Positions 34,635-45,603 are shown, counted from the first letter of the stretch. The stretch is DNA of 64,000 nucleotides from Cognatazoarcus halotolerans (GCF_009800965.1 NZ_WUAF01000002.1:170299-234298); one strand, 5' to 3'. Program-made: numbers and translations. Notes: generated by a model not told the origin, from the sequence alone.

Positions 34635-35021
34635 ATGCGAAACATCCGCTCAATCCTGCCTGTTGCCGCTCTCGTCCTGGCGGCCGGCAGCGCATTCGCG
34701 GCCGACCCTGCCAACGATGCCGCGATGAAGAAGCTTGCGGCCACCAGCGGCTGCCTGACCTGCCACAGCATCGAGTCGGGAAAATCCGGCCCCGAGGGCA
34801 TGGCGCCGATCGGGCCGGCCTGGGAGGACGTCGGCAAGCAGTACGCCGGCAAGCCCGGGGCCACCGAGTTCCTGACCCGTATCGTGCTGGAGGGCTCGAG
34901 CCCGTACAGCAGCCACTGGAAAGGCAAGGTCAGCGGCTTGGCGATGCCGCCCAACGCGGTCGCGATTACCGAGGGCAATGCCCGTCTGCTGGTGAGCTGG
35001 ATTCTCGCGCTGGGCAAGTGA
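34635..35021 (+). CDS. periplasmic cytochrome c, probable electron acceptor of the quinoprotein
   Basis: Mono-haem class I cytochrome c of 128 residues. Signal peptide about 1-22 (AFA-ADP), haem motif CLTCH with Cys40, Cys43 and His44, and a likely axial methionine in GLAMPPNAV. It resembles ExaB/PedF-type cytochromes c550 that take electrons from PQQ alcohol dehydrogenases, and it directly follows one. The start was set at the ATG before RNIRSI, where GAGGAG lies 8 bases upstream; a longer frame starts inside the preceding terminator. Confidence 0.88.
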   Translation: MRNIRSILPVAALVLAAGSAFAADPANDAAMKKLAATSGCLTCHSIESGKSGPEGMAPIGPAWEDVGKQYAGKPGATEFLTRIVLEGSSPYSSHWKGKVSGLAMPPNAVAITEGNARLLVSWILALGK

Positions 35022-35051
35022 TGCCCGCAGTGCGGAGGGCGGAGGCGTTGC

Positions 35052-36751
<1,700 letters not shown>

Positions 36752-36843
36752 CGCAAGTCTCCGTGGGCGTTCGTGTAGAATCGCCGGATTTTACAAGTTT
36801 CGGACGCCCTGCATGAGATGTCGGGCCTTTGGAGATTTAAAGC

Positions 36844-39066
36844 TTGAAGCGGCGTCGCTCCCCGAAGACTCGATTCCCGATGATCCTGCCCTTGCTGGCG
36901 CTGTCCGGCAGCGCGCTTGCGGTCGGTTCCGCCGACGCCCCCACTGAAGTCGAGGCGAGCCGTATTCAGGGTCGGACCGGTGTCGAGGTTAACGCCGAAG
37001 GCGACGCCAGCCTGCGGCGCAGCGGCGTCGAGCTCAAGGCCGATAGCATCTCCTATCGCGAGCTTACCGACGAGGCGGTGGCGGAGGGTAACGTCGAGCT
37101 TCGTCAGGGCACCGACGTCATGCGCGGCCCCGCGGTGCGGCTGAAGGTCCAGGAGCAGGTCGGCGAGTTCGATTCGCCCAGCTACAGCATTACCCGGAAT
37201 ACCCGGGTCGGCCAGCCAGGCGAAGAGGATTCGCGTACCGTCGCCGGGGGCGGCTCGGCCGACAAGCTGCATTTCGAGGGTGAGAACCAGTACCGCCTCG
37301 AGGGTGCGACCTGGTCCACCTGTCCGGCTCCCGATCCCGACTGGTACATCCGCGCGGGCGAACTCAAGCTCGATTACGACCGCGAAGTCGGTGTCGCGAG
37401 GAACGGGTCGGTGGTGTTCAAGGATGTGCCGATCTTCTATCTGCCGTGGATCGAGTTTCCCCTTGTCGGACAGCGGCAATCCGGATTGCTCGCTCCGACC
37501 GTCGGCCAGTCGAACAAGACCGGCTTCGACCTGACGCTGCCGTATTACTGGAACATTGCACCCAACTACGATGCGACGCTGACACCACGCTACATGAGCA
37601 GGCGGGGCGTGCAGCTGGGGGGCGAATTCCGCTACCTCACCGAAAAGTCGCGCGGCCAGACCCAGCTCGAATGGTTGCCGGACGATGCCGAACGCGGCGG
37701 ATCGCGCGCCGCGGGGAGTTTCAGGCACCTGCAGGACATCGCGCCCGGGTGGACCACCTCGATAAACCTCAATCGCGTCTCTGACGTCGACTATTTTTCC
37801 GACCTGAGTTCGCGCCTTGCGGTTACCTCCCAGTCCAATCTGCTGAACAGGGCGGAAGTGCGCTACGCAGGCGGCGAATGGTGGGACGCCAGCATGATCA
37901 TGCAGGGCTATCAGACCATCGATGGCGTCGCCCCCTACCGCATGTTGCCGCGTCTCGCGCTCAATGCGAGCCGGGAGCTCGGCGGGGGCACCCAGTTCGA
38001 TTTCCGCGGGGACACGACCTATTTCGAACATCGCGACGATGCAATGGCCAAAGGGCAGCGAACGGTCCTTTATCCGCAGGTCTCGTGGCCCCTGTTGCGC
38101 GATGCCTATTCGCTCACGCCGAAGCTGGGCGTCCATTACACCCGCTACGAGCTCGAGACGCCACAGAGTGCGGGTGCGCCGACCTCGCTGACGCGCAGCC
38201 TGCCGATTGCATCGCTCGACGGGCTGCTCAATTTCGAGCGGCAGGTCGAGTGGCGTGGTCGCGAGTACCGGCAGACCCTCGAGCCGCGACTCTATTACCT
38301 GTATGTACCGTACCGGCGGCAGGATCCGGATCAATACCCGGTCTTCGATTCGGCCGCCTACGACTACAACTTCACGCAGGTCTTCAGCGAGAACATCTAC
38401 ACCGGTGACGACCGTATCGCCAATGCCAACCAGGTTACCGCTGCGGTCACCTCGCGGATGCTAGACAGGAACGGCGTCGAGCTGATGCGCGGAGCCGTCG
38501 GCCAGCGCTATTACTTCGAGGATCAGCGCGTCCAGCTCAGCGGTTCGGACCCTTTGCGTACCGGGCGTCGGGCCGATCTGCTGGCGGCGTTGTCCGGTCT
38601 GGTGCACAAGGACACGCGGCTGTCTACCGACCTTCAGTACAACCCGCGTGACAACTGGGCAGAGCGCTTCAATCTAGGGGTGAGCTATCAGCCTGATTTT
38701 GCCAAGGTGGTCAATGCGAGCTTCCGCTATACCCGAGACGTGTTGCGCGACCTCGATCTCGCGGCGCAGTGGCCGCTGGGCAGAAACTGGTACGGAGTGA
38801 TGCGCTATACACGCTCGCTGCGCGAGCACAGGGTGACCGAGGCGCTCGGTGGTGTCGAATACAACGGCGGTTGCTGGGTGCTGCGTGCGGCCTTGTATCG
38901 TTTTGCGACCAATCAGGACGACGTCACCCAGGCGCTTTACTTGCAGCTGGAGCTGAACGGCCTTGCCAGCGTCGGTGCGAGCCCGGTGAACCTGCTGCGT
39001 CGAAGTGTGCAGGGATATGGCAAGATCAACGACCTGCCGGCCGATCCGGTATTCGGACAGGAATGA
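36844..39066 (+). CDS. lptD: LPS assembly outer-membrane protein LptD
   Basis: Outer-membrane protein of 740 residues. Signal peptide about 1-26, an N-terminal OstA/LptA-like beta-jellyroll (about 35-170: VELKADSISYREL, AEGNVELRQG), and a C-terminal 26-stranded barrel domain (about 290-740). Cysteines occur in the N-terminal region (WSTCPAP) and near the C-terminus (NGGCW), which can form the disulfide needed for maturation. With LptE it inserts lipopolysaccharide into the outer leaflet. The start is a TTG with GGAG 9 bases upstream; an ATG 12 codons in is possible but would shorten the basic n-region of the signal peptide. Confidence 0.93.
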   Translation: MKRRRSPKTRFPMILPLLALSGSALAVGSADAPTEVEASRIQGRTGVEVNAEGDASLRRSGVELKADSISYRELTDEAVAEGNVELRQGTDVMRGPAVRLKVQEQVGEFDSPSYSITRNTRVGQPGEEDSRTVAGGGSADKLHFEGENQYRLEGATWSTCPAPDPDWYIRAGELKLDYDREVGVARNGSVVFKDVPIFYLPWIEFPLVGQRQSGLLAPTVGQSNKTGFDLTLPYYWNIAPNYDATLTPRYMSRRGVQLGGEFRYLTEKSRGQTQLEWLPDDAERGGSRAAGSFRHLQDIAPGWTTSINLNRVSDVDYFSDLSSRLAVTSQSNLLNRAEVRYAGGEWWDASMIMQGYQTIDGVAPYRMLPRLALNASRELGGGTQFDFRGDTTYFEHRDDAMAKGQRTVLYPQVSWPLLRDAYSLTPKLGVHYTRYELETPQSAGAPTSLTRSLPIASLDGLLNFERQVEWRGREYRQTLEPRLYYLYVPYRRQDPDQYPVFDSAAYDYNFTQVFSENIYTGDDRIANANQVTAAVTSRMLDRNGVELMRGAVGQRYYFEDQRVQLSGSDPLRTGRRADLLAALSGLVHKDTRLSTDLQYNPRDNWAERFNLGVSYQPDFAKVVNASFRYTRDVLRDLDLAAQWPLGRNWYGVMRYTRSLREHRVTEALGGVEYNGGCWVLRAALYRFATNQDDVTQALYLQLELNGLASVGASPVNLLRRSVQGYGKINDLPADPVFGQE

Positions 39067-39092
39067 ACAGGCGCGCAAGGCCTGAAGATGGA

Positions 39093-40430
39093 ATGAAGAT
39101 GATCAAGTTTTCGAAGCGCGTCGCCTTCGCGGCGCTGATGGTGGGCAACATGTTGTTCGGCGCGATTGCGCCGCTTTCGGGTAATGCCTTGGCGGCCTCC
39201 GATCCGGTCGAGGTGGACCGCATCGTGGCGGTGGTCAACAACGAGGTGATCACCGAGCGCGAAATGAACGAACGGATCGACCTCGCCGTGAGGCAGTTGC
39301 AGCGTCAAGGGACGCAGTTGCCGCCGCGAGACGTTATCCGCAAGCAGATTCTCGAACGTTTGATCCTCGAGCGCGCGCAGCTGCAGTTGGCGAGCCAGAA
39401 CGGCATTCGTGCCGATGATGCGACACTCGATCGTGCCATCGAGCGGATTGCGTCCTCGAACAAACTCTCCGTCCCGGCATTCCGCGAGGCCCTGGAACGC
39501 GACGGATTGAGCTGGGACGATTTTCGCAACAACATCCGGCGCGAGATCGTCATAACGCGCTTGCGCGAGCGCGAAGTGGATAGCCGCATCGTCGTGACGG
39601 ATGCCGAGGTAGACAATTTCCTCGACAGCAACCAGGGCACGCCCAGCGAGGAATATCACCTGGCTCACATCCTGCTCCGTGCGCCAGAGGGTGCGACGCC
39701 CGAGCAATTCGCCGCGCTGCAGGCGCGGGCCGCGGAAGTGACCCGCAAGCTCGCTGCCGGCGAGGATTTTGCCAAGCTTGCCGCGAGTTACTCCGACGCG
39801 CCCGATGCGCTCTCCGGCGGCGACATCGGTTGGCGTGGTACAGACCGCCTGCCCGCGCTCTATGCGGACGAGGCGGGCAAGCTCGCGGTGGGCGAGGTTT
39901 CGCCGGTGCTGCGCAGCCCGGCCGGCCTGCACCTCGTCAAGCTGCTCGAGAAAAGGGGTGGCAACGACGCTGCCGACGTGCGGGTCGAGCAAACCCATGC
40001 CCGGCATATCCTGCTCAAGACCTCGGCCGTGCTCAGTGATGCTGACGCCCGCCAGCGCCTGGAGGCGCTGCGTGAGCGGGTCTTGCAGGGGGGCGAGGAT
40101 TTCGCCGAGCTTGCCAAGGTGCATTCGGCCGATCTTTCTGCGGCCAAGGGTGGTGATCTCGGTTGGGTGAACCCGGGCGATACGGTGCCGGCGTTCGAGC
40201 GTGCGATGAATGCCCTGAAGCCGGGAGAGATCAGCGAGCCGGTGCAGACGCCGTTCGGCTGGCACATCATCCAGGTACTCGAGCGCCGCAGCCAGGACGT
40301 TTCCGAAGAGCGCAAGCGCACCGTCGCACGCAATACCCTGCGCGAGCGCAAGTCGGACGAGGCCTATGATGACTGGCTGCGTCAGCTGCGCGACCGGACC
40401 TATGTGGAGTTGCGGCTCGACCCGCAGTGA
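39093..40430 (+). CDS. surA: periplasmic chaperone and peptidyl-prolyl isomerase SurA
   Basis: Chaperone of 445 residues for outer-membrane proteins. Signal peptide about 1-34 (ALA-ASD), N-terminal SurA domain (about 40-170: DRIVAVVNNEVITEREM), two parvulin rotamase domains (about 180-285 and 300-400; GGDIGW and GGDLGW) and a C-terminal helix. It assists folding of LptD and porins, which matches its place immediately after lptD. An alternative ATG at 39063 overlaps the lptD stop codon. Confidence 0.93.
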   Translation: MKMIKFSKRVAFAALMVGNMLFGAIAPLSGNALAASDPVEVDRIVAVVNNEVITEREMNERIDLAVRQLQRQGTQLPPRDVIRKQILERLILERAQLQLASQNGIRADDATLDRAIERIASSNKLSVPAFREALERDGLSWDDFRNNIRREIVITRLREREVDSRIVVTDAEVDNFLDSNQGTPSEEYHLAHILLRAPEGATPEQFAALQARAAEVTRKLAAGEDFAKLAASYSDAPDALSGGDIGWRGTDRLPALYADEAGKLAVGEVSPVLRSPAGLHLVKLLEKRGGNDAADVRVEQTHARHILLKTSAVLSDADARQRLEALRERVLQGGEDFAELAKVHSADLSAAKGGDLGWVNPGDTVPAFERAMNALKPGEISEPVQTPFGWHIIQVLERRSQDVSEERKRTVARNTLRERKSDEAYDDWLRQLRDRTYVELRLDPQ

Positions 40431-40436
40431 CTTGCG

Positions 40437-41426
40437 ATGAATGAAGTGCTAACACTGGCCGTCACCACTGGTGAGCCGGCGGGGGTTGGTCCGGAGCTGT
40501 GTGCCGCGTTGATCGACCGGACGTGGCCGGTGCGGCTGGTTCTGGTCGGTGATCGCGATCTGATCGAAACGAGGTTGCGTGCCGCCGCCGCGCCGCGGGT
40601 GCTTCCCGACTACGTGGCGGGCGGCGAGGCAATCGCCGGGGCGATCGAGATCCTCCATGTGCCGTTGCGTGCGCCGGCCACTGCTGGACGGCTCGATGCG
40701 GCCAACGGTCCTTACGTGCTGGACACGCTCGACTGCGCGATTGCGGGCTGCCTGAGCGGCGAATTTGCCGGGATGATCACCGCGCCGGTGCACAAGGGGG
40801 TGATCTGTGATGCGGGCATTCCTTTCACCGGCCATACCGAATACCTGGCCGAACATACCGGCACACCGCGGGTGGTCATGATGCTTGCCGGCGGTGGTCT
40901 GAGGGTCGCCCTGGCCACCACGCACCTGCCGCTGCGCGCGGTTGCCAATGCGCTCACGCCGGAACTGCTTGAAGAAACCATCCGCATTCTCGACCGTGAC
41001 CTGCGGCTGCGCTTTGGTCTCGCGGCGCCGCGGATCCTCGTCGCGGGGCTCAATCCTCACGCGGGGGAGAGCGGTCACATGGGTCACGAGGAAATCGAGG
41101 TGATCGTGCCGGTGCTTGAGAGGCTTCGCGGCGAGGGATTCCGGTTGATCGGCCCCTTGCCGGCCGACACCCTGTTCGTGCCGCACACGCTGGCGCAGGG
41201 TGATGCGGTGCTGGCCATGTATCACGACCAGGGGCTGCCGGTACTCAAGCACGCGAGCTTCGGTGGTGGCGTGAATGTCACCCTGGGGCTGCCGATCGTT
41301 CGGACCTCGGTCGATCATGGTACCGCCCTCGATCTCGCAGGAACCGGTACCGCCGATGCGGGGAGCCTCATCACGGCAATCGAGCTTGCGATTGGCATGG
41401 CGCGGGCAGCGAAGGGCTGCGACTGA
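40437..41426 (+). CDS. pdxA: 4-hydroxythreonine-4-phosphate dehydrogenase
   Basis: NAD-dependent dehydrogenase of 329 residues for pyridoxal phosphate synthesis. It opens with [14 protein letters not shown], and metal-binding histidines occur in [28 protein letters not shown] and [11 protein letters not shown]. Length and motifs are those of PdxA. It lies 6 bases after surA, the same order as in E. coli (lptD-surA-pdxA-rsmA), with a patatin gene inserted before rsmA. Confidence 0.95.
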   Translation: MNEVLTLAVTTGEPAGVGPELCAALIDRTWPVRLVLVGDRDLIETRLRAAAAPRVLPDYVAGGEAIAGAIEILHVPLRAPATAGRLDAANGPYVLDTLDCAIAGCLSGEFAGMITAPVHKGVICDAGIPFTGHTEYLAEHTGTPRVVMMLAGGGLRVALATTHLPLRAVANALTPELLEETIRILDRDLRLRFGLAAPRILVAGLNPHAGESGHMGHEEIEVIVPVLERLRGEGFRLIGPLPADTLFVPHTLAQGDAVLAMYHDQGLPVLKHASFGGGVNVTLGLPIVRTSVDHGTALDLAGTGTADAGSLITAIELAIGMARAAKGCD

Positions 41427-42337
41427 TGGATCGGCGAGACTGCCTGATGGCGCTTTCGGCGCTGTTCTTCGGCGGATGTGGTGCGCTTCCGGGACGCGGC
41501 GCTGCGCCGGTGCAGACGGTACCGGAACAATCCCTGCCGGCTCGTACCTCAAGAGCCAAACCCCGTATCGGGCTTGCGCTTGGCGGCGGTGCTGCTCGGG
41601 GCTTCGCCCATATCGGTGTGATCAAGGCGCTCGAGACCAACGGGATCGAGGCGGAGATCGTCGCCGGGACCAGTGCCGGTGCGGTCGTGGGGGCGCTCTA
41701 TGCGGCCGGATTCGGCGCGTTCGAGCTGCAGAATCTGGCTTTCGAGCTGGAAAAATCAGCTGTCACCGACTGGAGCCTCTTCGAGCGCGGCTGGGTCAAG
41801 GGCGAGGCGTTGGAGCGTTTCATCAACGAGCGGGTCGGCAATCGGCCGATCGAACAGCTCAAACGCCGATTCAGCGCGGTTGCCACCGATCTCCAGCAGG
41901 GCCGCATGGTCGCCTTCGCGAGCGGGAACACCGGCCAGGCAGTACGTGCGTCTGCCGCGGTGCCCGGGGTATTCGCGCCGGTGCTGATCCGCGGCGTGGA
42001 ATATGTCGATGGCGGCGTGTCGAGCCCGGTGCCGGTCAGGGTGGCGCGGCAGATGGGGGCCGATCTGGTCATCGCGGTCGATATCTCCGCACGTCCAAGC
42101 GGCAAGCGCGGCCGCGGCTCGCTTGACGTCCTGCTCGATTCGGCCGCGATCATGGGGAATCGGATCGCCGGGGTCGAGACCGCGGAGGCCGACATCGTCG
42201 TGAGGCCTGCCGTCCAAGGGCTTTTGGCGACGAACTTCGAGGATCGCCATCGCGCCATTCTGGAGGGTGAGAAGGCCGGATTCGCGGCGATTGCAACGAT
42301 CAAGGCGCGCATTGCGCGTGCAGAGGGGGCCGTCTGA
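41426..42337 (+). CDS. patatin-like phospholipase, probable lipoprotein
   Basis: Serine acyl hydrolase of 303 residues. An N-terminal hydrophobic segment ends at a possible lipobox (FFGGC, Cys18), so it may be membrane-anchored on the periplasmic side. The patatin domain (about 46-215) has the oxyanion loop GGGAARG, nucleophile Ser83 in GTSAG and catalytic Asp195 in DGG. It resembles RssA/YchK-type patatins. It overlaps pdxA by one base and rsmA by one base (TGATG), inserted in the lptD-rsmA operon, so it may act on envelope phospholipids. Confidence 0.87.
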   Translation: MDRRDCLMALSALFFGGCGALPGRGAAPVQTVPEQSLPARTSRAKPRIGLALGGGAARGFAHIGVIKALETNGIEAEIVAGTSAGAVVGALYAAGFGAFELQNLAFELEKSAVTDWSLFERGWVKGEALERFINERVGNRPIEQLKRRFSAVATDLQQGRMVAFASGNTGQAVRASAAVPGVFAPVLIRGVEYVDGGVSSPVPVRVARQMGADLVIAVDISARPSGKRGRGSLDVLLDSAAIMGNRIAGVETAEADIVVRPAVQGLLATNFEDRHRAILEGEKAGFAAIATIKARIARAEGAV

Positions 42338-43116
42338 TGGAGCATCGGGCGAGAAAGCGGTTCGGCCAGAATTTTCTGTCCGATCCCAACATCATCCGCA
42401 AGATCGTCGATGCCATTTCGCCACGGAGCGGCGACCTCGTCGTGGAGATCGGCCCGGGCCTGGGCGCGCTGACTGCGCCGCTTCTGGAGCGCCTGCCACT
42501 GCTCCATGTGGTTGAGATCGATCGCGACCTGATCGCCCATCTGCACGAGCAGTACGATCCCGCCAGGCTGGTCATCCATGAAGGGGACGCGCTCAAGTTT
42601 GATTTCGGCACGCTGGGGGAACGCCTCAAGGTGGTCGGGAACCTGCCCTATAACATCTCGACGCCGATCCTGTTCCACCTTGCGGATTTTGCGGACAAGG
42701 TTCGGGAGATGACCTTCATGCTGCAGAAGGAGGTGGTCCAGCGCATGGTCGCCGAACCCGGAACGGACGAATACGGTCGCCTGTCGGTGATGCTCCAGTA
42801 CCGCTTCAACATGGCGCGATTGTTCGATGTGCCGCCGGGCGCATTCCGGCCGGCCCCGAAGGTCATGTCGAGCATCGTGCGCATGGCGCCCAAGCCTGTC
42901 GAGGCGCTTGACGCGAATGATCCGGAGCTGCTCGGCGAGATCGTTACCGCGGCCTTCGGGCAGCGTCGCAAGACCTTGCGCAACACCCTCCGGGCATTTC
43001 TCGTCGAGTCGGACTTCAGCGCGCTTGGCATCGACCCGGGACTGCGCGGTGAGCGGCTCTCGCTGGGCGACTTCGTCGCAATCGCCAATCACTGCAGCGA
43101 ACGCCGGTCCAAATGA
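42337..43116 (+). CDS. rsmA: 16S rRNA dimethyladenosine transferase RsmA (KsgA)
   Basis: Methyltransferase of 259 residues that dimethylates two adjacent adenosines near the 3' end of 16S rRNA. SAM-binding motif VVEIGPGLGALT, catalytic motif NLPYNIS and the RKRFGQNFL N-terminus are intact. It ends the lptD-surA-pdxA-patatin-rsmA operon; its ATG overlaps the previous stop. A strong hairpin follows. Confidence 0.96.
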   Translation: MEHRARKRFGQNFLSDPNIIRKIVDAISPRSGDLVVEIGPGLGALTAPLLERLPLLHVVEIDRDLIAHLHEQYDPARLVIHEGDALKFDFGTLGERLKVVGNLPYNISTPILFHLADFADKVREMTFMLQKEVVQRMVAEPGTDEYGRLSVMLQYRFNMARLFDVPPGAFRPAPKVMSSIVRMAPKPVEALDANDPELLGEIVTAAFGQRRKTLRNTLRAFLVESDFSALGIDPGLRGERLSLGDFVAIANHCSERRSK

Positions 43117-43117
43117 A

Positions 43118-43142
43118 AACGTCCGGGCGGTGCCCGGACGTT
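43118..43142. terminator. bidirectional hairpin after rsmA
   Basis: Perfect 11-bp stem (AACGTCCGGGC and GCCCGGACGTT) with a 3-base loop, beginning 2 bases after the rsmA stop. On the plus strand no T-run follows; on the minus strand a short T-run does. It probably ends both converging transcripts. Confidence 0.65.
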
Positions 43143-43169
43143 CGCGATGCGGGATGCTCGCGCGCTCGT

Positions 43170-43361
43170 TCAGTTTTTCTTCATTGGGCAGGTGTTCATG
43201 CCCAGCAGCGAGTATGCGGGGCAGCGGCCGGCAAGCCCGGTGGCCAGCGGCACGATGCCGATCCAGGCCCATACCGGCCCACCCATGAGCGCCCAGGCGA
43301 TCAGCGCGATGCCAACCACGATACGCAGGATTTTGTCGATACCACCAACGTTTGCTTTCAT
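43170..43361 (-). CDS. DUF2892 small inner-membrane protein
   Basis: A 63-residue protein with two transmembrane helices (about 10-28 and 30-46) and the DUF2892 pattern: MKANVGGIDKILRIVVGIAL at the start and CPAYSLLGMNTC near the end. The motif resembles the membrane part of YgaP; the two Cys are typical of the family. AAGGAG lies 8 bases before the ATG. It is downstream of a Crp/Fnr-type regulator gene on the same strand, with about 100 bases between. Function unknown. Confidence 0.82.
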   Translation of the reverse strand: MKANVGGIDKILRIVVGIALIAWALMGGPVWAWIGIVPLATGLAGRCPAYSLLGMNTCPMKKN

Positions 43362-43463
43362 GACCCACTCCTTGGGGATTGCTTGACTGTGGCGCCATTT
43401 GAGCATCTGGCCGGGGGCAGGTCTGTAACCTTGGTTACATAGCGGGCGGGAGGCTCGCATGTG

Positions 43464-44117
43464 TCAGCCGGCACAGAGCGTGCGAAGACCAGCTGGATCG
43501 AGAATCTCGATCTGTTCGCGCGACAGACGCACCAGTCCCTGGGCGGCAAAGCCCTTCAGCAGGCGACTCACGATCTCGCGGACGCTGCCGAGCTCGTCCG
43601 CAAGTTGCTGATGGGTGGTGTGGAGGACGCGCCCCTTGCCCAGCAATTGCGCGGCGAGGCGCTGGTCGAGCTTGTGAAAGGCGACCTCCTCGATCAGCTG
43701 CATGAGGTCGGCAATACGATCGGCAAAAAGGTGGAACACGAAGCCGCGAAATGCAGCCTCGCCGAGCAATTCGTCGAATACCGGCTTGGGCAGCATCATG
43801 AGCTCGGTCTCGGTTTCGGTGATGCCTCGTGCGTTGTAATCCTCGTGGCCCAGCAGACAGGACGAGGAAATCACGCAGGTTTCTCCTGGCGAGACGCGAT
43901 ACAGCGGCAGTTCGCGGCCATTGGGCGCGGCCTTGATCACGCGGATGGTCCCGTTGATCACGAACGGGAATCCCTCGCAGGCCTGGTGGTCGTCGAACAG
44001 CAGCGTTCCGGCCGGCACCTTGACCCACTGCGCGCGCTCGATCAGTCTGCTGCGGGCTTCGGGCGGGAGCTCGGCAAGAATCGGGTAGCGGTCGGCAAGC
44101 AGCGTGGGGTCGGTCAT
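43464..44117 (-). CDS. Crp/Fnr family transcription regulator
   Basis: Regulator of 217 residues: cyclic-nucleotide-binding-like sensor domain (about 10-125), a long dimer helix (about 127-150) and a C-terminal Crp-type helix-turn-helix (about 165-205, HQQLADELGSVREIVSRLL). No N-terminal four-cysteine cluster of Fnr type is present; Cys in GETCVISSSCLLGHE are the only notable ones. The genes most likely controlled are its own and the adjacent DUF2892 gene. The ATG overlaps the stop of the upstream hydrolase by 4 bases. Confidence 0.87.
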   Translation of the reverse strand: MTDPTLLADRYPILAELPPEARSRLIERAQWVKVPAGTLLFDDHQACEGFPFVINGTIRVIKAAPNGRELPLYRVSPGETCVISSSCLLGHEDYNARGITETETELMMLPKPVFDELLGEAAFRGFVFHLFADRIADLMQLIEEVAFHKLDQRLAAQLLGKGRVLHTTHQQLADELGSVREIVSRLLKGFAAQGLVRLSREQIEILDPAGLRTLCAG

Positions 44118-44845
44118 GGCGGGCTGTCCGGCTCGAGGGTGTCCATCCAGTCACGCACGAGCTCGGCAGCGTGGCGGGGCGTGTCGGCATGACTGGCGTC
44201 GATCTCGACGTAGCGGCTCGAAGGGTGATGGGGCATCAGCCCGAAAGCATAGTCGATTCCGGGAGGGTGGGGCACCTCCTGGCAGCCGGTCACGACGAGT
44301 GTCGGTACGGAAGTGCTCATTGCGCGGGCATTGGCGGGCCATTGCGCGGGGCCCTCTGGCTCGAAGTAGCTCAGCCAGGCGGCGGCGCCAACACGCAGGC
44401 GGCGGACGATGCCCTGGTTTACGTCGGTCAGCGCAATGCGGTGCGTTTCACCGGTCGAGAATGCCTGTCGAGCGCGCGCGAGCGAAGCGGTTGTGAGCCC
44501 CTGCGCCGCCAAGCGCTCCGGGAAGTGGCCTGGCGCGAGCAGGACCAGGCCATCGATGTTGTTGCCGCCGCGGGCGGCCAGCCCGAGAGCCGCGCAGGCT
44601 CCCAGACTGTGTCCGCAGACAATCACCCGCCTGCAACCCGCTGCTCGCAGTTCGGCCATGGATTCTTCAAGCTCTTCCAGCGCTCGATCGAAGGAGCGAT
44701 CGTAGCGCCGGTGCAGCGCCCAGGGCATGACCGGCTCCCGAATCGCATAACCTTGCGCGACGAGGCTCGCCGCCAGCGGCGCGTGCTCGAAAGGCTGTGT
44801 TGCCCATTTGCCGTGCACCAGCACGACACCGCAGTCGCGCGTCAT
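44114..44845 (-). CDS. alpha/beta hydrolase
   Basis: A 243-residue cytoplasmic hydrolase. VVLVHGKWA supplies the oxyanion-hole strand, GHSLGACAALG the nucleophile elbow (serine), and a histidine in IDASHADTPRH would complete the triad. No signal peptide. Substrate not predictable. The ATG overlaps the xthA stop by one base and its stop overlaps the Crp/Fnr ATG, so the three are co-transcribed. Confidence 0.82.
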   Translation of the reverse strand: MTRDCGVVLVHGKWATQPFEHAPLAASLVAQGYAIREPVMPWALHRRYDRSFDRALEELEESMAELRAAGCRRVIVCGHSLGACAALGLAARGGNNIDGLVLLAPGHFPERLAAQGLTTASLARARQAFSTGETHRIALTDVNQGIVRRLRVGAAAWLSYFEPEGPAQWPANARAMSTSVPTLVVTGCQEVPHPPGIDYAFGLMPHHPSSRYVEIDASHADTPRHAAELVRDWMDTLEPDSPP

Positions 44846-45603
44846 CAGTCGAGTTCGAGCACTACCGGCGCGTGGTCCGAGGGGCGCTCCAGTTTGCGTG
44901 GCGCCTTGTCGACCTCACACGACCTGCAGTGCTCGCGCAGCGCGGGCGAGACCAGCAGGTGGTCGATGCGCAGGCCGAAGTTTCGCCGGAAGGCCATCAT
45001 CCGGTAATCCCACCAGGAAAAGCTCTTCTCGGGATGTTCGAACAGCCGGAAGGCATCGCTGAGGCCGAGCTGCAGCAGCGCGCGGAATGCAGCCCGTTCG
45101 GGTTCGGAGACGTGGATTTCGTCCTTCCAGTCCGGGTGGGCATCACGGTCTTCAGGTGCGATGTTGTAGTCGCCGGCGAGTACCAGTTTCGGATGGCGGG
45201 CGATCTCGCCCTGCAACCACGTCGTGAGGGCGTCGAGCCAGCGCAGCTTGTAGGCGAACTTGTCGGAGCCGACCGCCTGACCATTCGGGAAGTACCCGCA
45301 GATGACGCGGACGTCGCCTATGGTCGCCGCGATGAGACGCTTCTGATCATCCTCGAAGCCGGGAATGTTGAGCGTCACATCCTCGGCGGCGATGCGACTC
45401 AGAATGGCGACGCCATTGTAGGTCTTCTGTCCCAGGAAGACCGCTCTGTAGCCAGCCTGCTCGAGTTCTGCGGCGGGAAAGGCTTTGTCCTCGAGCTTGA
45501 GTTCCTGCAGGCACAGCGCGTCTGGCTGCTGCACAGCGAGCCAGTCGAGCACATGGGGAAGGCGGACCTTCAGCGAGTTGACGTTCCAGGTGGCAATCTT
45601 CAA
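44845..45603 (-). CDS. xthA: exodeoxyribonuclease III
   Basis: DNA-repair nuclease of 252 residues (AP endonuclease / 3'-5' exonuclease). The metal site QELKLED, the GDYNIAPEDRD loop and the C-terminal SDHAPVVLE are intact. The start codon is TTG at the position where the conserved MKIATWNVNSLK sequence begins; no better codon or clear Shine-Dalgarno is seen upstream, so translation may be modest. First gene of the xthA-hydrolase-crp group. Confidence 0.94.
   Translation of the reverse strand: MKIATWNVNSLKVRLPHVLDWLAVQQPDALCLQELKLEDKAFPAAELEQAGYRAVFLGQKTYNGVAILSRIAAEDVTLNIPGFEDDQKRLIAATIGDVRVICGYFPNGQAVGSDKFAYKLRWLDALTTWLQGEIARHPKLVLAGDYNIAPEDRDAHPDWKDEIHVSEPERAAFRALLQLGLSDAFRLFEHPEKSFSWWDYRMMAFRRNFGLRIDHLLVSPALREHCRSCEVDKAPRKLERPSDHAPVVLELD

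Noticed and set aside
36752-36843. Promoter for lptD at the TAGAAT near 36776
   Set aside because: No -35 element at suitable spacing, and the region is also the start of divergent amgK; evidence too weak.
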